Source: Bartonella taylorii
Lineage (GTDB): Bacteria > Pseudomonadota > Alphaproteobacteria > Rhizobiales > Rhizobiaceae
NCBI RefSeq assembly: GCF_023920105.1
Contig: NZ_CP083693.1
Span: 637,001 to 701,000, forward strand
Length of the DNA stretch: 64,000 bases
Direction: 5' to 3'
The position numbers were made by a program, and so were the translations under genes. Positions 8,090 to 19,000 of the stretch are shown piece by piece (within the stretch, counting starts at the first letter, position 1; each line of letters starts with the position of its first letter). The notes under the pieces are model-generated. The model searched no databases. It was given only the letters and a program-made list of their open reading frames with translations, and was not told where the DNA came from.

Positions 8090-9022
8090 TTAGCTATCCC
8101 AACGTCTGTGTAACCACGCCCATTGCCCAGGATATTCACGTACCCAACTTTCAATAATATCATTTAATTTTTGTGTAGAAGCGGCTATATCAATCTCATT
8201 TTTTTCGTCAAGTGGAAGCTTTACACGCTCATATAGCTCTAAACGATGGCGTCCTCCGGCTAGACGGATACAACGTGCTGGATAAATATCACAATTATAT
8301 TGTCGTGCAAGTTTTACAATTAAGGGATTTGTTTTAAGAGGTCTGTTAAAAAATATTCCTAAAACACCACGGTGAAATTTTTGGTCGACGAGCATACCAA
8401 CATTTTCACCTTCTGCTAACTTGGCTGCTAATGCCCAAGCCGCACCGGCTTTAGATGGGACGAGATGTCCCATGGAAGTTTTCCGGGCTTTAAGGACTCG
8501 CTTTGCAATATAAGGATTATTAGGGGGCCTAAAGAGTATTGTAACATTTAGGCCAAAACTTTGTGCGCATATAGGAAGAAGTTCGAAATTTCCGGTATGC
8601 GCTGTGAAAAAAATATGCGGTTTCTTTTCATTTTTTAATCGCTTAAATATTTCAGCACCTTTAACCTCAATAAGACCTGGCTTCTCCGCATGAGGATCAA
8701 AATCAAAAATTTTATCAAGAAAAATATATTCCGCTAGAAATTGTCCTATATTTTGCCACATTTCTATCGCAATTACTTGAATCTCTTCTTCTGTTTTTTC
8801 TGGATATGCAGCTCTAAGGTTTGTGAGCGCGATTTGGTGGCGATGTGTGAGGGGACCGAGTTTTTTTGCTAACCAAGAAAAAAAAGAAAATCCAATGTTG
8901 GTAGGAAAATATTTTAAAATAAATAAGGAACCGATGAGCAGATATCCCCACAACAAATAAAATGATTTTTTTGCTATAACTTTAATACGGTATACAAGAT
9001 TTTTAATATAAATCTTCATCAT
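8090..9022 (-). CDS. lpxXL: Very-long-chain acyltransferase of lipid A, LpxXL/HtrB family (310 aa)
   Basis: A membrane-bound acyltransferase of the LpxL/HtrB family. The catalytic HxxxxE motif is in FTAHTGNFELLP (about residue 142), the family segment VDQKFHRGVLGIFFNRP follows, and PGQWAWLHRRW ends the protein as in LpxL enzymes. One N-terminal membrane helix spans about residues 20-40. Position at the end of the acpXL-fabF-fabF-adh operon identifies it as the rhizobial LpxXL, which moves the 26-28 carbon hydroxy fatty acid from AcpXL to lipid A. It lies three bases after adh, so it is probably cotranscribed. Activity is inferred from family and context. Confidence 0.85.
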   Translation of the reverse strand: MMKIYIKNLVYRIKVIAKKSFYLLWGYLLIGSLFILKYFPTNIGFSFFSWLAKKLGPLTHRHQIALTNLRAAYPEKTEEEIQVIAIEMWQNIGQFLAEYIFLDKIFDFDPHAEKPGLIEVKGAEIFKRLKNEKKPHIFFTAHTGNFELLPICAQSFGLNVTILFRPPNNPYIAKRVLKARKTSMGHLVPSKAGAAWALAAKLAEGENVGMLVDQKFHRGVLGIFFNRPLKTNPLIVKLARQYNCDIYPARCIRLAGGRHRLELYERVKLPLDEKNEIDIAASTQKLNDIIESWVREYPGQWAWLHRRWDS

Positions 9023-9025
9023 AAT

Positions 9026-10054
9026 TCAATCAATTTTAAGAATAATTTTACCAAAAACATCTCGACTTTCCATTCGTTTTAAAGCCGTGTCAATTTCATC
9101 AAATCCAACAATTGTATCAATGATAGGGTGTACAACCCCTTGTGCCATTTTCTGCATGGCGTTTTGCATATTTTCTATACGACAGCCAAATGAACCGAAT
9201 ATTTTAAGTTGTTGCTGAAATAACTGCATGAGATTTAGTGGAGCTGTAACTCCAGAAGTAGAACCACAAGTTACTAAGCGTGCTCCTCGTTTCATACACA
9301 ACAAAGAACCGCTCCATGTATCGGCTCCTACATGCTCAAAAACAACATCAACACCTTTTTTTTGAGTTAATTTTCGGACAACGCCTTCAAAACGATCTTT
9401 ACGGTAATTAATAACATGATCTGCTCCAAGAGATTGCGCTTTTGCTATTTTTTCATCTGAACCTACAGTTGTAATAACTGTACATTCCATATGTTTTGCG
9501 AGTTGAATAGCTGCAGAGCCTATACCAGAACCGCCTGCTTGTATCAGAACTGTTTCTCCTGCTTGTAGTTTTGCATTATCGAAAAGCATATGTTCTACAG
9601 TGCCAAAAGTAATTGGAGCGACAGCTGCTTGAAGTTCGTCACATTCTGAAGGGGCTGGGACCAATAGACGTGCCGGCAAATTAACAAATTCACGGGCAAA
9701 TCCATCAAGATGAAAACCGTAGACGCCCTTTACATGATTGCAAAGATTATCACGTCCTTCACGGCAAGCTTGGCATATTCCACAAGTTTGTGCACCATAA
9801 ATTGAGACTATCTGTCCAAGTTGTAAATTTTTAACATTACTCCCTAGTTTGGTAACTACGCCGGAAGCTTCTGCACCAATTACGAGTGGCATTTTTCTTT
9901 TTGCAAAGGCCATACCACGCCAGCCCCATACATCAATATGATTAAGAGCAACAGCTTTTATATGCACTGTTACTTCATCGGGGGTAGGTGGTGGTGGTGT
10001 GGCGATATCGGTGATTTCAAGTCGGCGTTCATTCAATAGTTGCAGTGCACGCAT
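9026..10054 (-). CDS. Zinc-type alcohol dehydrogenase/quinone reductase of the very-long-chain acyl cluster
   Basis: A medium-chain dehydrogenase of about 342 residues. The N-terminal GroES-like domain has GAEASGVVTKLG and a structural-zinc four-cysteine lobe, CGICQACREGRDNLC (about residues 93-107). The Rossmann part shows VLIQAGGSGIGSAAIQLAKH. This gene is the adh2 member of the rhizobial acpXL cluster and probably reduces an intermediate during very-long-chain acyl synthesis; its exact step is not proved. The start at 10054 is preferred over the ATG two codons earlier, which touches the GGGGG ribosome site. It is followed closely by lpxXL. Confidence 0.82.
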   Translation of the reverse strand: MRALQLLNERRLEITDIATPPPPTPDEVTVHIKAVALNHIDVWGWRGMAFAKRKMPLVIGAEASGVVTKLGSNVKNLQLGQIVSIYGAQTCGICQACREGRDNLCNHVKGVYGFHLDGFAREFVNLPARLLVPAPSECDELQAAVAPITFGTVEHMLFDNAKLQAGETVLIQAGGSGIGSAAIQLAKHMECTVITTVGSDEKIAKAQSLGADHVINYRKDRFEGVVRKLTQKKGVDVVFEHVGADTWSGSLLCMKRGARLVTCGSTSGVTAPLNLMQLFQQQLKIFGSFGCRIENMQNAMQKMAQGVVHPIIDTIVGFDEIDTALKRMESRDVFGKIILKID

Positions 10055-10122
10055 TATCATCCCCCTTTAATATATATGGCTGTTAAGTTAAGTGTTACAA
10101 AATTTAATCAATATTAAAAGGA

Positions 10123-11394
10123 TTATTTTTTATATGCAGTGATAACAAGACTTGTATTTTGACCTCCAAATCCGAATGAGTTTGACAAAACCGCATTGAC
10201 ACAGGCTTTACGGCTATGGTTAGGAACAACATCTAAAGGGATAGTAGGATCAGGATCATCATAATTGATTGTAGGGGGAAGTATCCCAGATTGAATAGTT
10301 AAAAGCGAGAAAACAGCTTCTATAGCACCGGCAGCAGTTAATGTGTGGCCAATCATTGATTTATTAGAAGAGACAGGAATATTTTCTAAAATATCACCGA
10401 AGACTGTTGATAATGCGAGATACTCCATCTTTTCATTTTCGGGTGTTGAGGTTCCGTGTGCATTAATATAGTCAATTTCATTGATGGTTATTTTTGCATC
10501 ATCTAAGGCTTTGCGAACTGATTCAATTGCTGGGGATGCATCAGGTTTTGAACGTGTACGGTGAAAATCATCTGCTGTTTCTCCACAGCCAGCTAAAATT
10601 CCTAAAATTGTCGCATTACGCTCTAATGCGCTTTTGAGAGATTCGAGAACAAGAGCGCCTGATCCTTCTGCCATAACAAAACCATCTCGATCACGGCTAA
10701 AGGGTTTTGCAGCTTTTTCTGCAGGATCATTATGGGTGGAAAGAGCAGACAATAATGAAAAACGGACAAGAGATTCTGCTGAAACTGAACCATCTGTAGC
10801 AATCGTGAGTGCACGATTCGTCTCTTCCCGTCGAATAGCTTCGACACCTAATTGAATCGCTGTTGCACCGGATGCGCAAGCGGTTGAAAGTGTAACAGGA
10901 AGTCCTTTTGTCCCAAATTTTTTCTGAAGTTTTTCTGCAATTGCCCCAAATTGTGTGGTTTCAAAGAGTGCTTCATGGAGCTTATGGCGGCAGACTTCAA
11001 GAAGATTTGTATAGGAAGGTTCATTATTAGACCCCTTTTGATCAAGAGTAAAACGCGCTTTCCACTCAAGCTCAACAGGAGGAGCAGCTAAAAAAAGTGG
11101 TCCATCAAAAATTTTCTTATCAAGAGCTGCTTGCTCTATAGCTTCTTCTGCTGCAAGATTCGCAAGTTTTTCAGAAAGAGCTGCAGCACCAAGTGTGCTT
11201 TCTTCAAGGAAATCAACTGTTCCAGCGATACATGTATTTAATCCTTCGACGGGAAAACGTGTTATTTTATGAATACCACTTATACCACTTGTTAATTTTT
11301 GCCAATTTTCGTGTTTTCCTTGTCCTAGTGATGTTACAACTCCTGCTCCAGTTATTGCGACAAGTGGACGTCCAGAATGATCATTATATGCCAC
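10123..11394 (-). CDS. 3-oxoacyl-ACP synthase, catalytic subunit (FabF1XL)
   Basis: A 423-residue KAS II type condensing enzyme that elongates acyl chains on AcpXL. The catalytic triad is intact: cysteine in LSTACASGATAI (about residue 172), histidine in NAHGTSTPENE, and histidine in SMIGHTLTAAGA. The C-terminal GFGGQN loop is present. An insertion of about 30 residues near positions 115-150 sets it apart from housekeeping FabF. It lies 15 bases after a second, degenerate synthase gene. The pair resembles the catalytic and chain-length subunits of type II polyketide synthases. Confidence 0.88.
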   Translation of the reverse strand: MAYNDHSGRPLVAITGAGVVTSLGQGKHENWQKLTSGISGIHKITRFPVEGLNTCIAGTVDFLEESTLGAAALSEKLANLAAEEAIEQAALDKKIFDGPLFLAAPPVELEWKARFTLDQKGSNNEPSYTNLLEVCRHKLHEALFETTQFGAIAEKLQKKFGTKGLPVTLSTACASGATAIQLGVEAIRREETNRALTIATDGSVSAESLVRFSLLSALSTHNDPAEKAAKPFSRDRDGFVMAEGSGALVLESLKSALERNATILGILAGCGETADDFHRTRSKPDASPAIESVRKALDDAKITINEIDYINAHGTSTPENEKMEYLALSTVFGDILENIPVSSNKSMIGHTLTAAGAIEAVFSLLTIQSGILPPTINYDDPDPTIPLDVVPNHSRKACVNAVLSNSFGFGGQNTSLVITAYKK

Positions 11395-11409
11395 TAATAG
11401 AAATCTCCT

Positions 11410-12585
11410 TCAAACAGCAGTTAGGTGGGCTATACCTTCAGCTCTTTTTATACCAATAGTTGTCACAAACGCTTGACGTACTTCTTTAGAAAAAGGCTTT
11501 TCATGAGCACTTAACGCTGGAAAACTGTGTTTTTTTTTGACAGCAAGTGCGGCAAGCGCAACGGCTAAAGGAAATTGCGCTTCCCGCATATAACCAAATA
11601 ATGTTGTAACTCCGCGGTAAGATATATCAGCAGCCTCAAGAGCACTTTTTTCTGCTTCTGTTGCTTCGTGAAATCCTGAAGCAGCTGAAATGGTTAAAGC
11701 AGATTTAGCCTCTATTGTTTTCAACATTGATACAATTGATTTTTCAAGCGGGATTTTTTTTCTGTCTGTTTGATCCGTGATGATCTGGCTAATTTCAGCA
11801 TAAGCATGTGCATTACGTTTTCTTGCGTGTTTTCTACTTTCAAGGACTAGAAAGACACCACCAGAACCAGTTATAACACCACCGCCAGGATAATTTTGAC
11901 GTTCCCATACTGGTGCCCATCCACTGCGTGTTAAGAGTCCTCCAAGTTCATGGGACAACAACATATCATAGCTTTGTGCGTTATAAGAGCTTCCCACCAG
12001 TGCATGTGTACTCTGGCCTGAGCGAATACGAGCTACAGCAATTTGAAGTGCAGAAAGTCCGCTGCCTTCTTCTCCCATAAACGTACGAGAAGATCCTGTT
12101 ACTTTGTGAACAATTGAAATATTTCCAGCTAAAAGATTTGAGAGTTGTGCCAAAAACAAAGTTGGACGAAGTTCAGTCGAAAGAACCGAATTTAACATGA
12201 ATGCATGATCAGGTACTTTACGTGCTTGTGAGAGAATTTGTGTATCAACAACAATATCACGTTCTCCTCCACTTGCTGCAACGATCATATCCATTGTTGA
12301 TGTTAATTGCTCATTATTTTTCATTCCTGCATCATCAAGAGCAAGACCAGCTGCATAGGTACCAAGGCGTTGCCATGTACCCATTTGCCGTTGATCACTT
12401 TTTTTGGGAATTTGTAAACTCCAATCAACTTCGGGCAATTGATGGACAGTGTAAGGTGGAAAAGTTGTACAATCAAGGTTTGGTGTAACTGGGGAATTGT
12501 TCAAGAGATCCCAATGATTATCAATCCCTTCACCCAGAGAGCTTATGATTCCTATCCCAGTAATGAGTACAGCTTGATCATGCAT
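11410..12585 (-). CDS. Degenerate 3-oxoacyl-ACP synthase partner (FabF2XL), chain-length-factor-like
   Basis: The 391-residue protein has the ketosynthase fold (ITGIGIISSLGEG at the start, ALQIAVARIRSGQ after the elbow). The active-site block that reads TACASGA in its neighbour reads SSRTFMGEEGSGLSAL here, without cysteine. The second histidine block, normally MIGHT, reads LFGYMREAQ, and the C-terminal GFGGxN loop is absent. It cannot condense by the usual mechanism. By analogy with KS-beta subunits of polyketide synthases, it may form a heterodimer with the following FabF1 and set chain length. Gene order acpXL-fabF2-fabF1 supports joint action. Confidence 0.8.
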   Translation of the reverse strand: MHDQAVLITGIGIISSLGEGIDNHWDLLNNSPVTPNLDCTTFPPYTVHQLPEVDWSLQIPKKSDQRQMGTWQRLGTYAAGLALDDAGMKNNEQLTSTMDMIVAASGGERDIVVDTQILSQARKVPDHAFMLNSVLSTELRPTLFLAQLSNLLAGNISIVHKVTGSSRTFMGEEGSGLSALQIAVARIRSGQSTHALVGSSYNAQSYDMLLSHELGGLLTRSGWAPVWERQNYPGGGVITGSGGVFLVLESRKHARKRNAHAYAEISQIITDQTDRKKIPLEKSIVSMLKTIEAKSALTISAASGFHEATEAEKSALEAADISYRGVTTLFGYMREAQFPLAVALAALAVKKKHSFPALSAHEKPFSKEVRQAFVTTIGIKRAEGIAHLTAV

Positions 12586-12596
12586 GGTAAAAAAAA

Positions 12597-12881
12597 TTAC
12601 TCCGCCTGTTTTAAGGCAACGAGTTCATCAATTTTTGCACAAAGATTTTTCAGAACAAAATATTCTTCCGTTGCAGCTGCACCTTCGTTGACTTCTTGCG
12701 TCCATTGTTCTAGTGGAATTTTAATTCCGAAAGCTTTATCAATAGCGAAAACAATATCAAGAAAATCAAGGCTATCGATTCCCAAATCGTCAATTGTATG
12801 GCTTTCAGGTGCAATTGTGCTGCGATCAATTTCACTGATTTCTGCTATAATATCAGCGACTTTATCAAACGTAGAGGGCAA
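12597..12881 (-). CDS. acpXL: Acyl carrier protein AcpXL
   Basis: A specialised acyl carrier on which 26-28 carbon hydroxy fatty acids for lipid A are built. The phosphopantetheine serine lies in [19 protein letters not shown], and the C-terminal [16 protein letters not shown] is diagnostic of AcpXL rather than housekeeping AcpP. I chose the TTG at 12881, which has AAGGA eight bases upstream and gives 94 residues beginning [10 protein letters not shown] after the start, matching the family. An ATG 14 codons upstream adds unrelated residues. The next gene, fabF2, begins 11 bases downstream, so the fabZXL gene found between them in Rhizobium is absent here. Confidence 0.9.
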   Translation of the reverse strand: MPSTFDKVADIIAEISEIDRSTIAPESHTIDDLGIDSLDFLDIVFAIDKAFGIKIPLEQWTQEVNEGAAATEEYFVLKNLCAKIDELVALKQAE

Positions 12882-13069
12882 TGTCCGGTTCCTTATTATA
12901 GAGTTGATAAATTCAAAATACACATACCTTTCTTCTAGCCTTTTTTCTCTTCAAAAAAAAGACTTAATCAAGAATATAGCTATCTTTTCTATAGGCAAAC
13001 GCATTTGCAGTGCATGAAATGCTACATTTCAAAACTTTGAAATTTTATTGTGAGTTTGCTTATTTTCAT

Positions 13070-15388
13070 TTACTTCGTTTTGGAGTTTTTTCTATTTGCG
13101 GCGAGGACTGCAAGAGCTGTCATATTAACAACTCCTCTTGAAGTTACTGAAGGTGTAAGGATATGGACTGGACGTGAAGCTCCGATCAAAATCGGTCCTA
13201 CATGGAGGGCGTTGGTTAGATTTTTTACGAGATTGAGTGTTATATTAGCTGCATCAAGTGTTGGAAAGACAAGTAAATTAGCTTCGCCTTTGAGACGTGA
13301 ATCAGGAAAAACGCGATCACGAAAAACTTTAGAAAGTGCAGCATCACCGTGCATTTCTCCATCGGCTTCTAAATTTGGATATAATTCAGCAAGAATTTCA
13401 GTTGCGCGGCGCATTTTACGCGCACTTTCTGTATTTTTTGAGCCGAAGTTTGAGTGTGATAATAATGCTGCTTTTGGTGTTATACCAAATGCTTCAATTT
13501 CTTGTGCTGCCAGTACTGTCATTTCTGCCAATTCTTCTGCAGAAGGATCTTCATTGACGTAAGTATCTGTTAGAAAAAGAGTACGACGTGGAGAAATAAG
13601 CAAACTCACAGCAGAAAAATGACGAACATTTGAATCAAGTCCTATAACTTGTTCAATCAATTCAAGATGGCGTTCAAAACGCCCTTCTAAGCCACAAATC
13701 ATTGCATCAGCTTCTTCACGCATTACAGCGAGAGCTGCAATCGCTGTTGTTGATGTTCTGACGATTGTTTTTGCAACTTCGGGTGAAACACCACGTCTTC
13801 CTGTGTAATGAAGAAATAAATTAACATAATCACGAAAACGTGGGTCATTTTCTGGATTTGTAAGTTCAAAATCTATGCCGGGGCGAATTCTTAGACCAAA
13901 ACGTTTTAATCTCGCTTCTATAACATGTGGACGACCAATGAGGAGAGGAATCGCAGTTTGTTCTTCAAGCACAATTTGTGCAGCTCGAAGCACGCGTTCA
14001 TCTTCACCATTGGCATAAATGATGCGTTTACGTTTTGCTGTTTTTGCGGCAGCAAAAACAGGCTTCATTGTTAGTCCAGAACGAAATACAAATCGATTAA
14101 GGGTATCATAATAAGCTTCCATGCTTTCAATTGGTCGAATCGCGACCCCCGTTTTCATTGCTGCTTTAGCAACGGCAGGAGCAATGCGTAGTATTAAGCG
14201 CGGATCGAAGGGAGAGGGAATGAGATAGTCTGGACCAAAACTGGGTGGTTTTTTTGAATATGCACGTGCTGCAACATCTGAAGTTTCTTCACGAGCGAGA
14301 GCAGCAATTGCATGAACTGCAGCCATTTTCATTTCTTCATTGATTGCTGTAGCACCGACATCTAATGCACCGCGGAAGATATAGGGAAAACAAAGAACAT
14401 TATTGACTTGATTGGGATAATCAGAACGCCCTGTACAGATCATTGCATCAGGTCGCACAGAACGCGCTTCTTCTGGCATAATTTCTGGTATTGGATTAGC
14501 GAGTGCTAAAATTAATGGATTTGGAGCCATTTTTTTTAGATATTCAGATTTCAAAACACCTCCTGCTGAAACGCCTAGAAAAATATCCGCATTATCAATA
14601 ATTTCGGATAAAGTTCGCGCATCAGTTTTTTGTGCATAATTGATTTTCCAGCGATCCATAAGTGTTTTGCGACCTTCATAAACAACCCCCTCTAAATCAC
14701 TAATCCAAATATTTTTAACTTTTGCTCCAAGGCGGACTAAAAGGTTAATACAAGCTAGAGCTGCTGCACCTGCGCCCGAAGCAACTATTTTTGCATTTTC
14801 AATTTTTTTTCCTGAAAGATTTAACGCATTTAATACGGCTGCAGAAACAATAATGGCAGTTCCATGTTGGTCATCATGGAAAACTGGAATATTCATTTTA
14901 GCACGGAGTTTTTCTTCGATTTCAAAACATTCAGGAGCTTTTATATCTTCAAGATTAATACCACCAAATGTGGGTTCTAAGGCAGATACCGTTTGTACCA
15001 TTTGTTCAATATTGGGTGCATCAATTTCAATATCAAAAACATCAATATTCGCAAATTTTTTAAATAAAACAGCTTTTCCTTCCATAACCGGTTTTGAGGC
15101 GAGGGGACCAATGTTTCCTAATCCAAGAACAGCAGTTCCATTCGATATGACGGCAACTAAATTAGAACGGGAAGTATATTGAGCAGCAAGATTTGGATCT
15201 CTATGAATTGCAAGACACGGTGCAGCGACACCCGGAGAATAAGCGAGAGCTAGATCACGTTGATTATCAAGAGGTGTTGTCGCTTGTATTTCCAACTTTC
15301 CAGGTTTTGGATGCTGGTGATAAAAAAGTGCGGCACTATCAAGTTCAGCTTTTTGTAAACTGAAATCACTATTTTGTTCTGTAGACAT
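13070..15388 (-). CDS. maeB: NADP-dependent malic enzyme with phosphotransacetylase-like domain (MaeB)
   Basis: Converts malate to pyruvate with NADPH release. Residues 1-430 are the malic enzyme: LAYSPGVAAPC, GTAVLGLGNIGPLASKPVME, the divalent metal site in FDIEIDAPN, the HDDQHGTAIIV motif, and VASGAGAAALACINLLV for nucleotide binding. Residues about 440-765 resemble phosphotransacetylase (RIIYANGEDERVLRAAQIVL, PILIGASRPVHILTPSVTSR). The PTA-like part is a regulatory and oligomerisation domain in known MaeB proteins. The 772-residue length is normal. It is transcribed alone, with short gaps to acpXL and a long upstream gap. Confidence 0.95.
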   Translation of the reverse strand: MSTEQNSDFSLQKAELDSAALFYHQHPKPGKLEIQATTPLDNQRDLALAYSPGVAAPCLAIHRDPNLAAQYTSRSNLVAVISNGTAVLGLGNIGPLASKPVMEGKAVLFKKFANIDVFDIEIDAPNIEQMVQTVSALEPTFGGINLEDIKAPECFEIEEKLRAKMNIPVFHDDQHGTAIIVSAAVLNALNLSGKKIENAKIVASGAGAAALACINLLVRLGAKVKNIWISDLEGVVYEGRKTLMDRWKINYAQKTDARTLSEIIDNADIFLGVSAGGVLKSEYLKKMAPNPLILALANPIPEIMPEEARSVRPDAMICTGRSDYPNQVNNVLCFPYIFRGALDVGATAINEEMKMAAVHAIAALAREETSDVAARAYSKKPPSFGPDYLIPSPFDPRLILRIAPAVAKAAMKTGVAIRPIESMEAYYDTLNRFVFRSGLTMKPVFAAAKTAKRKRIIYANGEDERVLRAAQIVLEEQTAIPLLIGRPHVIEARLKRFGLRIRPGIDFELTNPENDPRFRDYVNLFLHYTGRRGVSPEVAKTIVRTSTTAIAALAVMREEADAMICGLEGRFERHLELIEQVIGLDSNVRHFSAVSLLISPRRTLFLTDTYVNEDPSAEELAEMTVLAAQEIEAFGITPKAALLSHSNFGSKNTESARKMRRATEILAELYPNLEADGEMHGDAALSKVFRDRVFPDSRLKGEANLLVFPTLDAANITLNLVKNLTNALHVGPILIGASRPVHILTPSVTSRGVVNMTALAVLAANRKNSKTK

Positions 15389-16010
15389 TTTTATGATATC
15401 CAGGTTTGTGTATGTTTATGTGAGATGTTCCATCTACTATAAGATTGTTTTCACTGATAGATCCTCATTTCTCTGAATATAAAAATACGTGAGCATAAGA
15501 AAATCTTCCTGGATCTTTAATCAGTTCGATGTTCCTTTGTGTTTGCGCTTATTAAAAAACTTCATCGGTATTAGCGCAATTAATCTTCTCTCCTTAACAA
15601 AATTCGCAGAAGCTCGTCATTTTAAAAAACAAGTAAAATATTACTAGCGGTTACATTACCAAGCAGTTATTTTTTTTGCAATGCTGGTGAGAAAGGAAAG
15701 AAGGGGGCTGTTTATTCATTGAGCCTGATTTTCATCAACATATGCTTTCTTTACATTTCTATAAGTGAGTATAGAACTCGTATACCATATTTGTTTTTAT
15801 AAGAGAAGTGAAGGGGCTAGGGGGGGGAAGTAGAGGGAGCTATGCTTATTCTATTTATATGCTGTCTGCTAATTGATCATGCGTATTTAAAAAATAGAGG
15901 TATTGCTTAAAATATCACAAAAAATTTCATGCCAATCATCACTTTTATACATAACACTACATTTGCACTCAGTACATTACATGATGATGAGGGATAACTA
16001 AACTCAAAAA
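15389..16010. other. Intergenic gap between maeB and the giant coiled-coil gene
   Basis: About 620 bases without a coding signature on either strand. It has a G-rich tract around 15815-15840 and AT-rich surroundings. The maeB promoter should lie at its left side. I see no tRNA or clear hairpin apart from the terminator of the next gene. Confidence 0.5.
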
Positions 16011-16040
16011 GGAAAAAGGGGAAAAAATATTTTTCCCCTT
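16011..16040 (-). terminator. Terminator of the giant coiled-coil gene
   Basis: On the minus strand AAGGGGAAAAA (16040-16030) and TTTTTCCCCTT (16026-16016) form an 11-base stem with a three-base loop, and the distal arm ends in TTTTTCC. It lies 11 bases after the stop codon. Confidence 0.75.
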
Positions 16041-16050
16041 CTATTTGTAT

Positions 16051-19000
16051 CTATTGAATGCGACCACTTGCATGAGCAAGCATAGTGTAGACTTTTCCAG
16101 TATCAGATGTCAAATATTTTCGAACTGAGTTAGAAGAACTAGAACTGCCAGATACATCACGTAATAATTTTTCAAAATCTACAATATACTGATTAACCGA
16201 GCGTTTAAAATCAATATCGCTCATATATTTTTTCTTAATCATCTCAAATATTGTTTTCCCATTCAAAGTATAAAGGCGTTCTGTTACAATATTTTTTTGT
16301 CCACGCTGATAATGATCCCATAGTTCAACGACAGCATTATGGTTAATAGCTCGTACTATACCTGCTGCTAATGCATTAAGAGATTCACTTGCAGGACGCG
16401 GTTTTGTTTGTATTGGTGTAAAAACAGCATTACTAGGCATTTCATCATACCATGATTCTTCACGTGAAGCTCTTTCTAGGAGGTTCGATACCCATTTATT
16501 TTGCCTTTTTTTGCTTTGATTTTGCTGCAAAATAGGTTTAGGCGGCACTATCTTCTTAATGACTTCAGGGGAAATACTATCGCTCCTTTTGGGCGTTGAT
16601 GATGTAGGAATTATCGATATTATTGGCTCATTCGCATTCTGTTTATTGTTTTTTTGTATAACGCTTACCAAGTCCTTTAATGCTGTAATTTGTTCATTTA
16701 GAGCAGTGCGAATTGTTTGTGTTGTTTCTTTCGTCTTTGCAGGCAGCTTTTGAACATTCTCATTAATATCTTTATTAATTTTTGAAAGTTCTAAACGAAC
16801 TTCATCAGCTGAACGACGTATATCTTCTGCTGCTCCTGAAAAACGCGTTGAGGCTTCATTAATAAGCTGATTAAGTGATTGTTGGAGTGAATATGTGGAT
16901 TTACGCGCATTTTCGTCAGTGCGTTCAAGTGCTGAGTTGAGAATATTTTCATAATGCTCAATCAGTTGATTGATTTGATTAGATTTTGAAATAAGAGCAT
17001 TGCTTAATGCAGAAAGTGTGTTGTGTTTTTCTTCAAGTGTTATACTGAGTGAGTTTTCAGATTGCTCGAGAACGCGAATAGTTTCAGAAAGTGTTTTAGC
17101 ATGCTCACCAAAACTGCTTGTTATATGGCTAATTTGCTCAAATGTATTTTGTGATATTCCTTGCAGAACTTCAACGTTATTATTGAGCGCTTGATTTGAG
17201 GCTGATAAATTCTCTGCTACTTGGTTAGTGCTGCGGAAAAAATTACTCGCTGTTTCACTAAATTTACCATCAATATTTTGAACTGCTGATAATAAAACAT
17301 CACTATTTTCATGGAATCTGTAAATTGATTGGTTTAATTGCGCAACGATGGATGAGACATTATTGACGAGATCTTCCTTCATAGCATTTACTGTTTGAAG
17401 TGTTTCAGAGTTGGTTTGTGCCAAGCTATTTACTAAAGATTCATTATGGGCATAAATCCTCTGTTCAGCATCTTGTGTTGAAAGGGAGAGTTGTTCACCG
17501 ATATGCTGTGTTAAATAACCAATTGACTCTGTTGTACTTTGCGCAGCTTGATTTAAGTGGTTTGTCAGTTCTGTGATCTTTCCAACATGTTCTGAAATTT
17601 GAGTGGCTGTTTGATTGTTTGCTTCTTCCAAACGGCTACTCACATCAGAAAGCTGATATCCTAAATTATTTTTAAGATTCTGCATGGAGTGATGCAGAAC
17701 ATTGCAACGTTCGCTAAGGACTTGTTCAATTGCTGTTGTTGAAGTGTGAATTGTCTCATTTAACAATGCTTGCGCATTATGACTGGCCGTGGTGAAGGCT
17801 TCGACAGTATGAGCCGTTTGTTCAGATAACACAGACAGAACTTTTTCACTGGTATCGTAAACTGTTTGTTTAACGTTTGATACAATGCGATTACCAGATG
17901 CTGAGAGAACATTTTCCGCTTTCATAGCAACATCAGCTACAGATGAAAGAATTTGTTCACCTGTAGACGAAAGAATATCAGAGGCTTCTAAAACTTTATC
18001 ACGTAAGCTGCCTGTAACAGTGTTAACCGAATCTTCTAATGTGATTCGTATATTATCAACGCTTGTTTCAAGTGTTTGTTGCATTATCTGGCTTTGTTCA
18101 TTACTAAGCATGATAGATGTTTTTAATGTGTCAGAGCGCTCGTCAAAAGCAGATGTTTGCATCTCTATGGTTTCACATACTTGTCCAAGTTTTTCTGACA
18201 ATGTTTCTTCTAGTGTGCTTGCACGTTCAAAAATTTTGTGTGCACGATTTTCTAAATTTGCGTCAAAAGATTCTATGCGTGTTTCAAGGGTTTCAAAGAA
18301 TGTACCACTAGATTGAGAGAGAGTATTCTTTAGAATTTCAGCTTGGTTTTCGAGGTCTTTGATATGACCTTGTACAGTCTCAGTAATATTCTTATTGTTG
18401 GCAATAATTGCACTTTCAACTAAGTCTATTTGCTGTTTTAATGCGGTATCAACATGTATATCACTTTTGGTGATGAGATTATGGATCGTTTCCATCCGTT
18501 GCTCGAGTGTGCGTGCTTGATCTGCAAGAACTTCATTAAGAGAAAAACTATTAATCGCTAACGAATCACGCAGAGCGTCGGCACGTATATCAATATTTCT
18601 AGCTTGTGCTTCTAAAGCATCTTTTGTTGTATTGCAGCTTTGTACAATGACTTCTTGTAGTTTATCTGTACATTGAACTATATTTGCGAGATGATTTTCA
18701 GCGTGCTGATCAACGATTTGAACATTATCAATCAAAACTTTTTCAAGACTTGAAGTGTTTTGAGCTAAAATATCAATCTGATTTTTTAATGTATCAGCGA
18801 TTTTATTCTTTTCGTTATCGAGCATGTCTGCTATTAGAGCTCTTTGATCAGAAAGTTGTAATTTAAAGTCTTGCGAACGCTCTTGTATGATATCAACAAT
18901 CGCATTATCGACATGTCGAACTTCCTCTCTTAGTATTTCTTTGCTTTTGTCGATTGTGGAAAGAATAGTTTCATGTCCATTTGTAAACGCTTCGGTAATA

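Noticed and set aside
12924..13069. Longer acpXL start at 12923
   Set aside because: The extra 14 residues do not fit the family, while TTG 12881 has a well-placed ribosome site and gives the standard N-terminus.
17885..18316. Plus-strand ORFs of 60-143 codons within the giant coiled-coil gene
   Set aside because: They arise from the repetitive glutamate/asparagine-rich coding sequence on the minus strand and show no family features.
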